A stretch of DNA of 64,000 nt from Pseudofabraea citricarpa. Lineage: Eukaryota > Ascomycota > Leotiomycetes > Helotiales > Dermateaceae. Where the stretch lies: the NCBI GenBank assembly GCA_029641185.1, contig JAPWGK010000006.1:434001-498000 (forward strand). The letters run 5' to 3'. Positions 27,066 to 40,408 of the stretch are shown in pieces; the first letter of the stretch is position 1, and each line of letters starts with the position of its first letter. Both the position numbers and the translations under genes were made by a program. The notes below the pieces were generated by a model. That model did not search any database and was not told the DNA's origin. It saw only the letters and a program-made list of their open reading frames with translations.

Positions 27066-27193
27066 GGGGGTTCACTGGGGGTTCACTGGGGGGGCAGCGC
27101 TGGCGACTAGGGGACAGTTACTGCAAGTGGGCGTGCTGGGGGGGGTTCACTGGGTTCACTGGGGGCTCACTCGCAATTCACTGGGGGTTCATC
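27066..27193. repeat. Imperfect tandem array of GGGGTTCACT units
   Basis: The 10-mer GGGGTTCACT and close variants occur six to seven times within about 125 bp, in two clusters (27066-27090 and 27140-27193). A GGCTGGTG tract (about 26,925-26,952) sits just to the left. No reading frame of note covers it. Confidence 0.7.
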
Positions 27194-27799
27194 TCAACTG
27201 TCCAGAACTAGGCGCTTTCAGGCCCAGAATGGTAAAATTGCATGCTCGTTAGCCGTTACGTGCACTGGCAGGCACTGGCAGGCACTGGCAGCACTACCCA
27301 AACTGCCAAACTCGATGCAAGTCTGTGCCAAAAAAGATGTGCTGGAAGCCTGAAGCCTGATGTGACCTTGGATTCGCTCTTGAAGCACCTCTCGCGCTCT
27401 TTCCTGCTCTGCCCTCTCTCTCTTTCCCTCCTTCCCTTCGCCGTCGTCCGTCGTCCTTACTCCAGTCCTCCTCCTCCTTCTTTCTCACGACTCCCCCCTT
27501 CCTTCCTTCGGGACCTCTACACTCATTCCACAGGTTGTGCATCCAGCTATCACTCGTTCTAGCTGATCCTACCGTCCATTCTTTCGAGAAATCCCAATCC
27601 CCCAATCACCCGCCGCCAATCCCTCTCTACCCCGGATTCCAACCACCCTCACATACATCGTTCTGCGCTTTCTTGCTCCCTTGCGTAAGTTCACCACCAG
27701 CATTCCTCGGCCCACAGCCCAGCAGAGACACATACTCTGCGACATCCCTCTTTTCTCCAGCCTCGATCTTCAATTCCTGTGTGACTACAAATCCTAGAG

Positions 27800-27958
27800 A
27801 TGGCTATGAGCATCATGGGCCCGGGGCCATATTATCCAGATGATCAGCATGCTAATGAGAATGTCCAATCCAGCATCCTCAAGAAAACGCCATTACGATA
27901 TCACGAACGTACATTCAACCGCAAGATACCACTAGATTCGCCATGTCGTCCACCATGA
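27800..27958 (+). promoter_or_regulatory. Upstream ORF overlapping the start of the membrane protein gene
   Basis: A 52-codon ORF starts at ATG 27800 (MAMSIMGPGPYY...) and stops with TGA at 27956-27958, 16 bases inside the main coding region, in another frame. If the leader is transcribed from upstream, ribosomes translating this uORF would pass the main ATG at 27943, so it could lower translation of the main protein. The transcription start is unknown, so the role is inferred. Confidence 0.45.
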
Positions 27959-28500
27959 ACACCATCCGCTCTGTGGTCGCCCGCGACTCAGATTCCACCG
28001 AGATGTCTTCCACCATGATTGACCTGCTGATCGCCCTCATGGTGCTCGTCTTCGTCGCCCTGTGCCTGGTAGGAATCTTGTACTTGGTACGAAAGATCAG
28101 GAGAACAAGAGCCATCAACCGCCAACAGCTTCCGGTCCACGAGCCGCAATCAAGAAGCAACCACCGCCGCCTCACAATTACCGCTACCCCATACGGCCGC
28201 AACTCCAGCGTCTACGTCTACGATGAGAAGTCTTCGATGATGTCCAGCCCAACTTCCCCACCGCTGTCCCCCGAGAGCGTTCCCGAGATCCGTATCACTT
28301 TCCCCGACGAGCAAGACGAGGGTGGAAAGAGAAAGTCCGGCCGCGTTGTTGTCGTTAAGATAAGCGATAAGGGAGCTGTAGGAATGGAGCCAGTCAAGGA
28401 AGAAAACCTACCCGCCTACGAGAAGGAGACCGGAGGACGCATGTACTCCATTGACATGGACCGCATCGGAGGCCTCAAGGAGAAATCCGAGTACTCGTAG
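27943..28500 (+). CDS. Single-pass membrane protein of unknown function, 185 aa
   Basis: An intronless frame of 185 residues. One hydrophobic helix lies at about residues 25-49, followed at once by a basic stretch (RKIRRTR), which suggests a short outside/luminal N-terminus and a cytosolic tail. No clear cleavable signal peptide is seen. The tail is Ser/Pro-rich and contains SPTSPPLSPESVPEIRITF, a basic patch (GKRKSGRVVVV) and an LPAY motif near the C-terminus. It looks like a lineage-conserved filamentous fungal protein, but I cannot attach a function. Coding support is the clean ATG with purine at -3, even codon use and a sharp end of low complexity at the stop. An upstream ORF overlaps its start. 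Confidence 0.75.
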   Translation: MSSTMNTIRSVVARDSDSTEMSSTMIDLLIALMVLVFVALCLVGILYLVRKIRRTRAINRQQLPVHEPQSRSNHRRLTITATPYGRNSSVYVYDEKSSMMSSPTSPPLSPESVPEIRITFPDEQDEGGKRKSGRVVVVKISDKGAVGMEPVKEENLPAYEKETGGRMYSIDMDRIGGLKEKSEYS

Positions 28501-29831
28501 ATGCTCTCTCCCTCCTGGTCCTGATTTCTCCCCAGCGAGCAGCCTATCATCAGTCTTTGTACCTTTTTTCACGAAACAGCATAGCGATGGATAAATTCAA
28601 GCACAAACACCTTACCTTACCTCACTCATGCACATACTATCACTTCTACCTCCCCCTTGTCTCTCACGCAAGCAAGTTACTCGCCAACGACGGAACCTAA
28701 CCGACACTCTCCTTATTGTCTGATATCAACCCATCTACTTCCTTCCCGGCGCCGCAGTAAAGCTCTCGACGGGTCCAAGGGTGGCTACAGTCGCAGTAAA
28801 CAGTCACGCATACCCTTGTACGACGGTGGTTTCTGTCTTTTTTTGTTTTTGTTTCCTTCGACTGGAGGAACGGAAAGGAGTTTTTTAGTCTTCCGAGCTG
28901 ATGGTTTTTTCTTGTGTTTCTTCTTTCTTTTTTTACGACCCGTGGCACGACCCAATACACACACATTCTACAACCGATACATACATAATACCACAAGTCC
29001 GCAACGTCTTGCTTCCGGGCGGGGAAGAGCCACACTCTCTCACCGCAGCTTGGACGCGACCGGCCTCAGACGCTGATGGCCAAGGCGAACGGCTGCGACT
29101 GCGACTGGAAAAGAGCCTTGCAGAGGACGGAGCCTTTCTTTTCTTCTACGCCTGGAATGGAAAACGATCATCTCTTTGCTGGGACGGCTTTACTTGTTCA
29201 GGCTAAAGGGGTTCAGGATGGGTAGAAGGGGCTTTCAACTACTGTAATTAATGTATTCTAAGATAATATCATACTTCGTTATGCAAACAACAGAAATGAC
29301 AAGCCTCTCTTCGCGTGGTTAGGGACTTAGACTTCGGATCGCAATCGAGAATGCTGGCATATCGAAAGCTGCTCGCCGTTTCAGGTCTGCCGTGTCCATG
29401 TTCACATGCAACGGAAATCAAAAAGCGAAGCTCAACTATTTTGAATACTAATCTATTGGTCGAGGATAACTCGAGATATCTTTTCTATCTGCTTAGTTAC
29501 ACCGGATTCTATTGGTAACAAGGGCAGTTGAGAATATATTCGTAGCCATTGCCACGACTTCATCGTAAGAAATGGGTTCCCTTGAAGGCAATCTATGATG
29601 GCCCGACCATCAGGATCTAAAGCCAGTATCCCGTTCCCCTCATAAAAGCAATTTTGGTTAAAGAAAAATTACAAATTTAAAAAAGCACGGCGAATCAAAG
29701 CAATCTAAACCCCCAGACCGCAGTTTACTAACGCCATAACGACCTATGAAATATGCTTGTTGCGTTGATGATTCGAGGACCATGCGTGATTTTTGTCGAG
29801 TGCGCGAGATCATCCGCAGATGAATACACAT
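28501..29831. other. Convergent intergenic region between the membrane protein gene and DBP2
   Basis: No gene is seen. It is T-rich at about 28,840-28,935 (3' UTR-like) and turns AT-rich towards DBP2 (about 29,600-29,700), consistent with the 3' ends of both genes. Confidence 0.5.
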
Positions 29832-32381
<2,550 letters not shown>

Positions 32382-32999
32382 GATGCGCAAGTGCTTTTGA
32401 GTCGTAAAGAGTGGGTGTCTGGTTCGTGAAAGAGTATTACAAGTGTCGCTGTATTAACCTGCGCGAATAGCTTCTATCGTAGATGGTGAGAAGCCTAGCA
32501 CTTGATGTTGATGATGGAAGAAGTAGGTGGGAAGGAAGATTTGGGAAGAAAAAGGCTGTACAAAAAAAAGATAACCCGGGAAGTCGCGCTAGGCCATTTA
32601 CGGCACGAGCAAATGCATGAGTGTGTAAGCGAGAAGACCCTGTAAGAAAAAAAGGAGCAAAGCCTGCAGAGGAGGGGCGATTTCACGCCTGTATCCTTGT
32701 CTCGAGTCATTCATTACCTTTCAGGATCCTCAAAGGCAAACGTCCGGCCCGTCATTATTAAGAAAAATTCCAAGGATGAAACAATGAAAAATTCGAAGAT
32801 ACGTGCATCACGTGCACCAAACATCCCAATCTGTCCATCGCATCACGTTACCCAGAAGATAGGACTTAGTCTTTTCCACGGAGTATGCTAGCTGTTTATT
32901 GTAGTTATATCTTTATTGATCTCTTGGAGACTTCTATCACTAAATCCTTCATTCTTATCCTCATTCCCATCCTCATCCTCGTTCGCCTCAATCTACCGT
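32382..32999. other. Intergenic region upstream of DBP2 and downstream of THI20
   Basis: Both flanking genes are on the minus strand, so this 618-bp gap holds the DBP2 promoter and the THI20 terminator. No gene or clear element is recognised. Confidence 0.5.
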
Positions 33000-35096
33000 T
33001 TACTTCCCACCAGCGCCCATATCCCAGAAGCCAGTCTCCATCTAAAGACATTGGTTAGCTCAAACACATTCTCAACAGGAATATAGCTGACATTTGTGGC
33101 ATGGATAAATATCTTGGCCAGTTCTTCTATACGACTTGGAGATTGCAGAACTGCATATTTCTCCAGTATTTCTATCATTTCATCAGTTCAGAATGAAAAC
33201 TTGATTAGCATGGTTTCCATACCAGATCCAAGTCTCACTTCTTCCTCGTAATCCTTTGCATTGTACGTCTCTATCCATTTCCAATATATGTTCCCTTCTC
33301 TTTGAGACTTGGGATCCGCATGAAGTCTTTTCGCAATATGCATGTAACCGATCAAGCAGGGAGCCATAGATACTTGAAGAGCCAGTAAATCTTCTGCCTG
33401 GCCAATGTCAAGTACGTATCTAAGACGTTAGAACTTAATTTATGGCCATCACGGTATTCAACTCACCTCGTGTATGCCGTGCAGGCTGTAGGTACTGTCA
33501 GCAATAGTAAGCTAGAGACATCCAGAACGTACCTTGGCTTTCTTCCGTGGACTCCATCTCCTCTTTCGTGACTCCAAAATCTTTACAATATGCTACGTGC
33601 AGATCCATTTCGCGATGTATGTTTGCTATAATCTTCCCGGCCTATTTCTTTATCAGCATTTGGTCTCCCCAATTGAAGGTATTTCTTACTGCTGCAATAT
33701 CATCAATGGTCTTGGCCTTGAAACCAGCCAAAGCACTTGCTCTCGCAAATTGAATCTGAGAATGTCAGTGTACTCTAACCGAGACCGAGGATGCAACCCA
33801 CTAAGTAGAGGTAATCTTGTATCAAGTAATATTTAAAGTTAGCCAATGGCAATGTCCCATCAGCAAGACCAGCTACAAAAGCATGCTCAGTATGTTCTCT
33901 CCAGCATTTTTCAACATCTGGTCTTCCAAGAAGATACTCAATAAATCGACCTCTACACACTCAGTCAGCAGTTATAAGAAGCGTACGTCAGCATTCCTTA
34001 CGGTGCAAATGGGAGAGTGTATGTCGAATGGAAGTGATTAATAGGCCCATTGCCATGGCCTAAATCTGTAGCTGTCTTGATTCCAGCTTCTACATATCTG
34101 CATGCGCTCTTGACAGCTTGGATCATTGGTAGACCACTTGCAAGATTGGAAGCGATAGCAGCTGTGTTTAAAATATAAGTTCATTTCTTGTTTGTCTAAT
34201 GACATAACTTACATGCAAGTGAGCAGCCAGTTCCGTGGGTGTTTTTGGTGTTATAGTACGGAGATTCGATTCTTGTCGCTTGGCCTTCTCCATACAGAAT
34301 ATTGACCATAAGCTCTTTCTCGGCATCTGTTGTCGCCACACTTCCATCCTTTTTAAATGGTATATGCCCCCCTTTAAGCAAGACATATCTGGGTCCTAGA
34401 GATTGGACAGACTTTGCAATTTCTATAAGATCTTCAATATTCCTAGGCTCCAGGGCAGCCTTGCCGGAGTCAGAAAGCAGCAGTTTCGCTTCTGGAAAAT
34501 TGGGAGTGAGTATAGTGGTTGTTGGGAGTAAGTGCTCTCGGAGTAGTCGGACGGCTTCTCCAGGGAGTAATTGTGCACCGGTTGTAGCAACCATCACCTA
34601 CTGATATTAGAGAACTAGCTTTGTCTCGCAGAACGGAATTGGTCCTACTGGGTCAATAACTGTTACTTTCACATCATGGCGGCGGAGTGATTCTGCGACA
34701 ATTACAATTGTTTCGGCAGCAGCCAGCATTCCTTCACAAAGTCAGGTAAAGCCTAACACAAAGGTACAGTTATTGTTATGTGGAGGTGAGTTACCAGTCT
34801 TGACAACATCAACTCCAACATCACTTATACAAGCATCAATCTGTTTTCGGACGAATTCTGGAGGAGTAAGATGTATGTCAACAACACCAAGGGTATTCTG
34901 AGCAGTCAATGCAGTTGTTGCTGTCATGGCATAACACCCGTGTGCAGCAATGGTCTTCTGGTCTGCTTCTAGACCCCTACAACATCAGATCAGCTTCTGA
35001 TATTGATATGCGGACTTGGAAATCCAATCCCGGGACAACCCACGCTCCGCCCGAGCTATCAGAGCCAGCAATCACTAACACTCGTCCTTTCACCAT
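33000..35096 (-). CDS. THI20: THI20-type fusion: hydroxymethylpyrimidine (phosphate) kinase plus TenA
   Basis: Twelve exons: 35044-35096, 34795-34976, 34649-34731, 34213-34597, 34002-34161, 33802-33952, 33690-33755, 33533-33641, 33467-33485, 33223-33419, 33092-33171, 33000-33041. They sum to 1,527 bp and 508 aa. The N-terminal ThiD domain (about 1-270) shows GSDSSGGAG near residue 11, VIDPVMVATTG, LLKGGH and the anion-hole motif NTHGTGCSLA. The C-terminal TenA/THI-4 domain shows FKYYLIQDYLYL, AYTRYVLDIG and METGFWDMG. The kinase phosphorylates HMP and HMP-P for thiamine synthesis; TenA domains hydrolyse thiamine or salvage aminopyrimidine breakdown products. Exon 9 is only 19 bp. Two acceptors are unusual (GTGAAG, CAGTAG). 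The fusion is as in yeast Thi20. The gene diverges from SNF8. Frame closes at every junction, so the model is strong. Confidence 0.93.
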
Positions 35097-35291
35097 GGCC
35101 TGAAGAAGAAGTGAATGATATTATTGATCGTCTGGAGTCAGAAAAGATTGCCTTCACCAGCTTGGGGATATTGTGATTAGTCAGCCATGCTACCATTGCC
35201 CCACCACCAGCACGACCCCACTATCTGCGACGATGTACCTACAACGTCACTCCCAAGCTCATCCATTCCATTTCCACAGAAAGACTCAAAA
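35097..35291. promoter_or_regulatory. Shared bidirectional promoter of THI20 and SNF8
   Basis: Only 195 bp separates the two start codons, so both promoters and leaders must fit here. No TATA box or known thiamine element was recognised. The SNF8 frame is open upstream to a codon near 35187, but the family N-terminus (MSRKGVGLAAF) fixes the start at 35292. Confidence 0.6.
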
Positions 35292-36129
35292 ATGTCGCGC
35301 AAAGGTGTAGGGCTGGCAGCCTTCGATCGCACCAGAATAACATCCGCTCAGTATGCCTCCCATGGCAGTAATCTTCGCAGTGCCCACTCGACCTCCTTGC
35401 AGACCCAACTCTCAGTCTTCCGATCCCTCCTGCAACAGTTTGCTCAGACACATGCAAAGGATATCCGGTCGAATCCTAACTTCCGCGCAGAATTCGCGCG
35501 TATGTGCGCAGCTATTGGTGTAGACCCTTTGGCAAGCAGCAGTGGCGCAGGGGGTAAAGAAGGCGGTGGGAGTTTCTGGTCCCAAATGCTAGGAGGCAGC
35601 GTGAATGATTTCTATTTCGAACTGGCCGTGAGAGTAGTGGAGGTCTGCGGTGCTACCAGAGAAGAAAATGGCGGCTTGATAGGAGTCAAAGAAGTTAGAG
35701 AAAGAATAATGAGAACAAGAATGGAGGGAGGTGCTGAAATAACTGAGTATGCAACTTTTCAAAAACGCCGTAATCCAGAACTGACAGGTACTTCTTAGTG
35801 ATGATATCCTGAGAGCGGTTGGCACACTCAAACCGCTTGGCTCCTCATACTCGACGCTCACTGTCGGTCACAAACTCTACATTCGCTCTATACCCAAAGA
35901 ACTCAATACAGATCAAAGCGCCGTGCTGGAAGCTGCACAAGTTCTTGGATATGTCAGCGTATCCATGCTTATGGTAAATTTAAAATGGCCCAGAGCAAGA
36001 GCTAAGACTGCGATTGAAGATTTGGTCTCCGAGGGAATGCTTTGGGTCGATAAGCAGGAATCAGAATGGGAATACTGGAATCCCGGATTCATGCTGGAGT
36101 CTGAGGGACAACAACTGCAGGCTGATTAG
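35292..36129 (+). CDS. SNF8: ESCRT-II subunit VPS22/SNF8 (EAP30 family)
   Basis: Two exons, 35292-35746 and 35799-36129, joined across a 52-bp intron (GTATGC...TTCTTAG) so that the protein reads ...AEIT|DDDILRAVGTL, a conserved stretch. The product is 261 aa, the normal size for the family. The N-terminus MSRKGVGLAAFDR and the helical region through FYFELAVRVVEVC are diagnostic. The C-terminal tandem winged helices include LGYVSVSMLMVNLKWPRARA and WVDKQ...YWNPGF. In ESCRT-II it pairs with VPS25 and VPS36 on endosomes to sort ubiquitinated cargo into multivesicular bodies. In filamentous fungi ESCRT components also feed ambient-pH signalling through the Rim/Pal pathway; this is family knowledge, not seen here. 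Confidence 0.95.
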
Positions 36130-36334
36130 CATTGATCCTTGATCACATAATGATTCATGGTCTTCTTGGATTAGATGGGGAACATACGAGTCGTCAAATG
36201 GACTAAACACAAACAAACTGGAGTGTTCTTAACAAACTTCCAGCATGGATAATCTGCAGAGCACACAATCCAACTAAGCCTCTCGGTGCCCACGTCAAAA
36301 GTACTCAAGCTTGCAGATATTATGGGGCTGCAAA

Positions 36335-36490
36335 CTAGGCATTTCCGGTTTTATTATGAACGGGATGGTTTTGGATCCACCACCATTCTCTGAGCTGCCT
36401 CCTTCCATAATATACGGCAGCCAGTGCGCCTCCTATCAAGATGATAAACAGAACCAGAATGATTGCAAGAACGTCGTTTGGTTTAGCCAT
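36335..36490 (-). CDS. Putative 51-aa single-pass membrane microprotein
   Basis: A short frame on the minus strand starting ATG at 36490 (MAKPNDVLAII...) and stopping at TAG 36335-36337. It has one strong hydrophobic helix at about residues 7-27, followed by YYGRRQLREWWW: basic and aromatic residues as expected at a cytosolic membrane boundary. The start context is AAC ATG GCT, with purine at -3 and G at +4. The tail is short and polar. The compact plan suggests a real small membrane protein rather than a chance frame, but I do not recognise the family. It lies convergent to SNF8, 205 bp from its stop codon. Moderate confidence only. Confidence 0.5.
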   Translation of the reverse strand: MAKPNDVLAIILVLFIILIGGALAAVYYGRRQLREWWWIQNHPVHNKTGNA

Positions 36491-39400
36491 GTTACAATAC
36501 AATACAGTGGGTCCGAGTTATGGAACTTGGTTATTTATAAGATAGAGACAATTTATAGAAAGAGGGAGAGGGGGGAGAGGGGGAGAGGGGGGGAGTGTAT
36601 GTGAGAGAGAGAAAAGCTGGGTATGAATCATAGAGAGCAGTCATTACCACATAATAACACATTCATCCGTCACAATCCAAATTCTCTTTGCTGGTATCAA
36701 GTTTGATTCAGAAACCTTTAAACATTCACAGCGTCATTACAGTCACTTCCCTAGCCTAATTTCACTACTACCACTCCATAACTATTCTTGTCCAAACTTA
36801 TTACTAGCTTGATTTTCTGTAAAATTGATACCTGTGTACCTATGCAGTCACACTCGCCGATCTAGTCAGCGAGACATACCTAACAGTTTAGTGTTATTGC
36901 CTCTGTTAGACTCGCTTCTAAGCGAATAACCTCTCAGCTGCGAAATGTGAAACTCTTATCTCTAACTCTTTACCGCTATTCTCTATCCTACACCTTAATC
37001 ATACTGAGTCGAATCTAACGTTCCAATGCCATTACCCATCAATGCCCAGTTTCTTTATGGGCGTACTCTTATCCACACTGGTCAGATCAGCCAAACCCCC
37101 CAAGCAAGAAATATTGCCGTGAATTCGAGGTGACCTTAAACAGGACTTCCAGAAGTACCTTAAATGCGAATCAAATCCGGGAATCATGCTGACTCATGGC
37201 TTTGGGTCAAAAGTCAAGCATTATGGATTGGAGAGCTTAGACCATGCATTGTGCTAACTGGCTATCACAAGACGAATGAAGTTCAGGGGAGAGATTTGGC
37301 AGATCGAATCTGGTTTCTATGAAGCCAGTTCTGTCTCTGCATGAACAGAATGGCGTAGAAGGCCAAGTGTGACGTTGCCTCGCTATTCCATGCCACAAAG
37401 CTCATCAAATCTCCCTTCGCCATCGAGTTTGTAAATATGATTATAACATTATCTTTCCTGTCGCACGACGAAGATGAACCATGATGAGTGCGAACCGCAA
37501 GCGAGAGAAAACAGTAAAGAGGAGTGGTCTATTATCATGGTAATTTCCTGTCTGCTGGTGAAATGCCCGAAGCACAAGCATGAGGCGAGGATTGTCTAGT
37601 CAATTCATATGTTGTTGTTGGCGATGAGAATGCAGAATAACCAGAAATTATCTAACTGTACAAATCTTGATATCAAGCAAAGCAGTTATATGTCCGCAAG
37701 TTGATATCGTAGCACTTCGTGCCTTTCAACATCCACAAATTTCTGGTTTAATCAGTGAGCTATCTAGATTCTTCATTCGACAGCATGAGCCAAGAGAAAA
37801 TCAAAACGCTTGAGCATGTGGGATCTGCGTTGAAAATAAGCGAGCTGATATTCATCCACGTCGAAGGTTTACATATCCGTGCTGAGAAGCCTCAGTGGAG
37901 TATATTGTGTTTACTGCAGGTATTCTATAAAGGTGTATTGCTACTGCCGAAATGATTTATCATTTTCAGACCAGAAATAAGATACAACCCTGAGGGTTCA
38001 AAGTTCCAGGCGACAAACACATCGGTTATCTCTCGTCCTGGGTTGTAATGACACACACAGGAATGTAATCACGCCTGTGGATTATAGAGCCCCCATCTGG
38101 GTTGGTTGTCCTTACTTCTGCCAAGAAGAAAACCATTCTAATGTTTTGAGGAAAGATGTCCAGGTGTCCAAGAACAGCAAGAGCCCACCACAGGTTCATC
38201 ACTCAACAAATAAAATTGGCAGACGCAAAGGTCGACCCATGGTATCAAGAGCATGGTGATGAAATGACCATAGCATTCGCTCGAGGACCAAAAGTCTAAA
38301 ACGACAGACAGGTGACTCACATGCTGCCAGGCCGCTATGCTTCTCACATCCATCACATGGGCGTAAAAGAAGATTGAAGCTGGCTCGATTCTCCAAGCCA
38401 AGTCATCGAATCAATGAACTTGGCACCGTGATGGCTATCTCATGATCGGGAGACCCTACCTACTCCACACACAAATCTTCATCCCCAAGGTTCACAGCTA
38501 GAGAGATGCCAGCTCGCTAGTGTAGGGAAGCAGGTACCCAGCAGGTGTCACAAAGCGGTAGGCTTAATTAGAGCCGGGCCAGCGAAGCCAGCGAAGCAAG
38601 CGCAAGGTAGTTCTCCACGATGAGCAAAACGTCGAAAAGCCTCTCTTGGGTTGCGGGCCAGCGAGGGCCGGTCGATCGCGTATACATTCCCTGAACCATC
38701 TGGCGATGATGACCTGGTACGCTTTTTTGGACCTCTGCGCCGCCCGCACGCTACACACAACCATTCTCTTTCTTTCTCGCTCTCGCTCTACTCTCAACTC
38801 CAATTAGGGCTCGTCTCTTGCCCCTCACCCTCAGGAGAGAGACTTCTTTTCACCTATCCTAGCCCTGATCACGCGCATGTTCGTCCATCCCTCTCCGCGA
38901 TGGGATGGATGACGAGCTTACCGTTAGGGCAGGGTTATGTCAATCGATCAAACGACTAACCAGGCAGGTCACGAACGCCGGCCCTTTTCCAAGACGAACC
39001 CTAATCTACTCGAGTTCCTCAGGCAAACCAAGACAAAACCAAGGTGAGAAGGCAGCAGCGTGCTTGGCAGCTGCGACGAATTCGATAGGGGAAAACGCTT
39101 CGGACTGAACAAGGTGACAAGCAAAGATGACGTATGGATCCTGAACTGTGCACTGTACGAAGACGAAAACAACCACGCCGACGAGATGTGGAGATCAAGG
39201 AGCGTCCTCGAGAGAGAGACTGTCGCTTCACCATCCAAACCAGGTGGTCCATCTATGTATGTATGTATCTCCGTGCAGCTCCTCGGTCCTATGCATGTAA
39301 TATGAGATGGGATACAACCAGGGCGTCCGTGCCTCTCAGTGCCGTCTTGCTAATGAATCACGGGGGCCATCGTCCATTTCTTTTCGGCGTGTCTGATGTA

Positions 39401-40007
39401 TACCGCTCAGGCAACTGGGTTCTAATATCGCGCAAGCCCCATGGGGTGTGAAGTCAAGGTGCATTTCTCGAAACATCTCTCTCCAGGAGGTGCAGCTCTA
39501 GAAACAGGACATACCATGATTGTAAATTACAGAATGATAATAGAAGACATGACTTATTCCTACCCAATAAACCTAGCCGTACTACCTATGTAGATCATAA
39601 CCAACCAGACAAGACCAGACCAGCCAACTAACCTTCTCTTCTACTCCATCACGCACAGCCCACAATGCAAAACCCATCTCCCATCTTGCCTCCCCTAGAT
39701 AAGTAGATACCCCGAGTTCGCATCCGAGAGAGAAGACAACAAGCCGGCTAGATAAATTAAGCGACGGCACCCGAGCCAAGCCAAGCCAAGCCAGAACCAC
39801 CTAGATATATGCAAATCCAACACCCAGCAACTCCCTCCCTCACGTATACAGCGTCCCCCATCTCCCTCTCTTATTCTCGCCAGGAAGGCAAGAAGCAGAA
39901 GCAGAAGCAAAAAACAAAAAAAGAAGCCGACCCAGCCCACCTCCCTTATTTTTCCATTCCCTCACTCGAATCCCGTTCCTTTGTTAGAGTGAGAGAAATC
40001 ACAGCTG

Positions 40008-40012
<5 letters not shown>

Positions 40013-40042
<30 letters not shown>
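40013..40042. repeat. (GA)n dinucleotide microsatellite
   Basis: About 15 GA units. The neighbouring sequence at 39,895-39,925 is A-rich (AAGCAG/AAAAAC type). Confidence 0.95.
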
Positions 40043-40045
<3 letters not shown>

Positions 40046-40280
40046 CACACATACATACATGCCCATCTACCCATCCCACCACCCCCTCCCACAACAATAA
40101 ATAACCCCAAGCAAAACAGACAGACAGATTCACGAACCAACCCACATTAGGTACTTACTCGACTACCTGAAAACCAACCCGACCCCGTCCAACCGTCCAA
40201 CCGTCCAGCCGTCAATAAAACCGACAACACAGCCGTCCCACCGACCGTCTGCAACGACGTACGCCCACCACCTCCTACCA

Positions 40281-40408
40281 CCAGAACCAGAACCAGAACC
40301 AGAACCAGCACTACACCAACCAACCAAACGCCACGAAGCAAGTAAGCAAGTAAGCAAGTAAGCAAGTAAGCAAGTAAGCAAGTAAGCAAGTAAGCAAGTA
40401 AGTAAGCA
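40281..40408. repeat. (CCAGAA)n followed by (AAGTAAGC)n tandem repeats
   Basis: Four CCAGAA-type units at 40281-40310, then about eight to nine units of the 8-mer AAGTAAGC from about 40336 to 40408, with little variation. Confidence 0.9.

Larger units (their letters stand above)
22332..27799. other. Large divergent spacer between PUF3 and the small membrane protein gene
   Basis: About 5.5 kb without a recognisable gene. It should hold the PUF3 promoter and 5' leader (left) and the promoter and leader of the 27943 gene (right, pyrimidine-rich from about 27,380). Visible structure includes a G-run at about 22,918-22,931, GGAGAAGG/AGGAGG purine tracts (about 23,086-23,150), a T-rich tract at about 23,262-23,292, TTGCTGG and CCTTG repeats at 23,387-23,443, CATGC repeats at about 24,222-24,244 and a CA-rich tract near 24,780-24,820. 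TACNGTA palindromes lie at 23672, 24272, 24277, 24299, 24580, 24585 and 26251. Confidence 0.5.
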
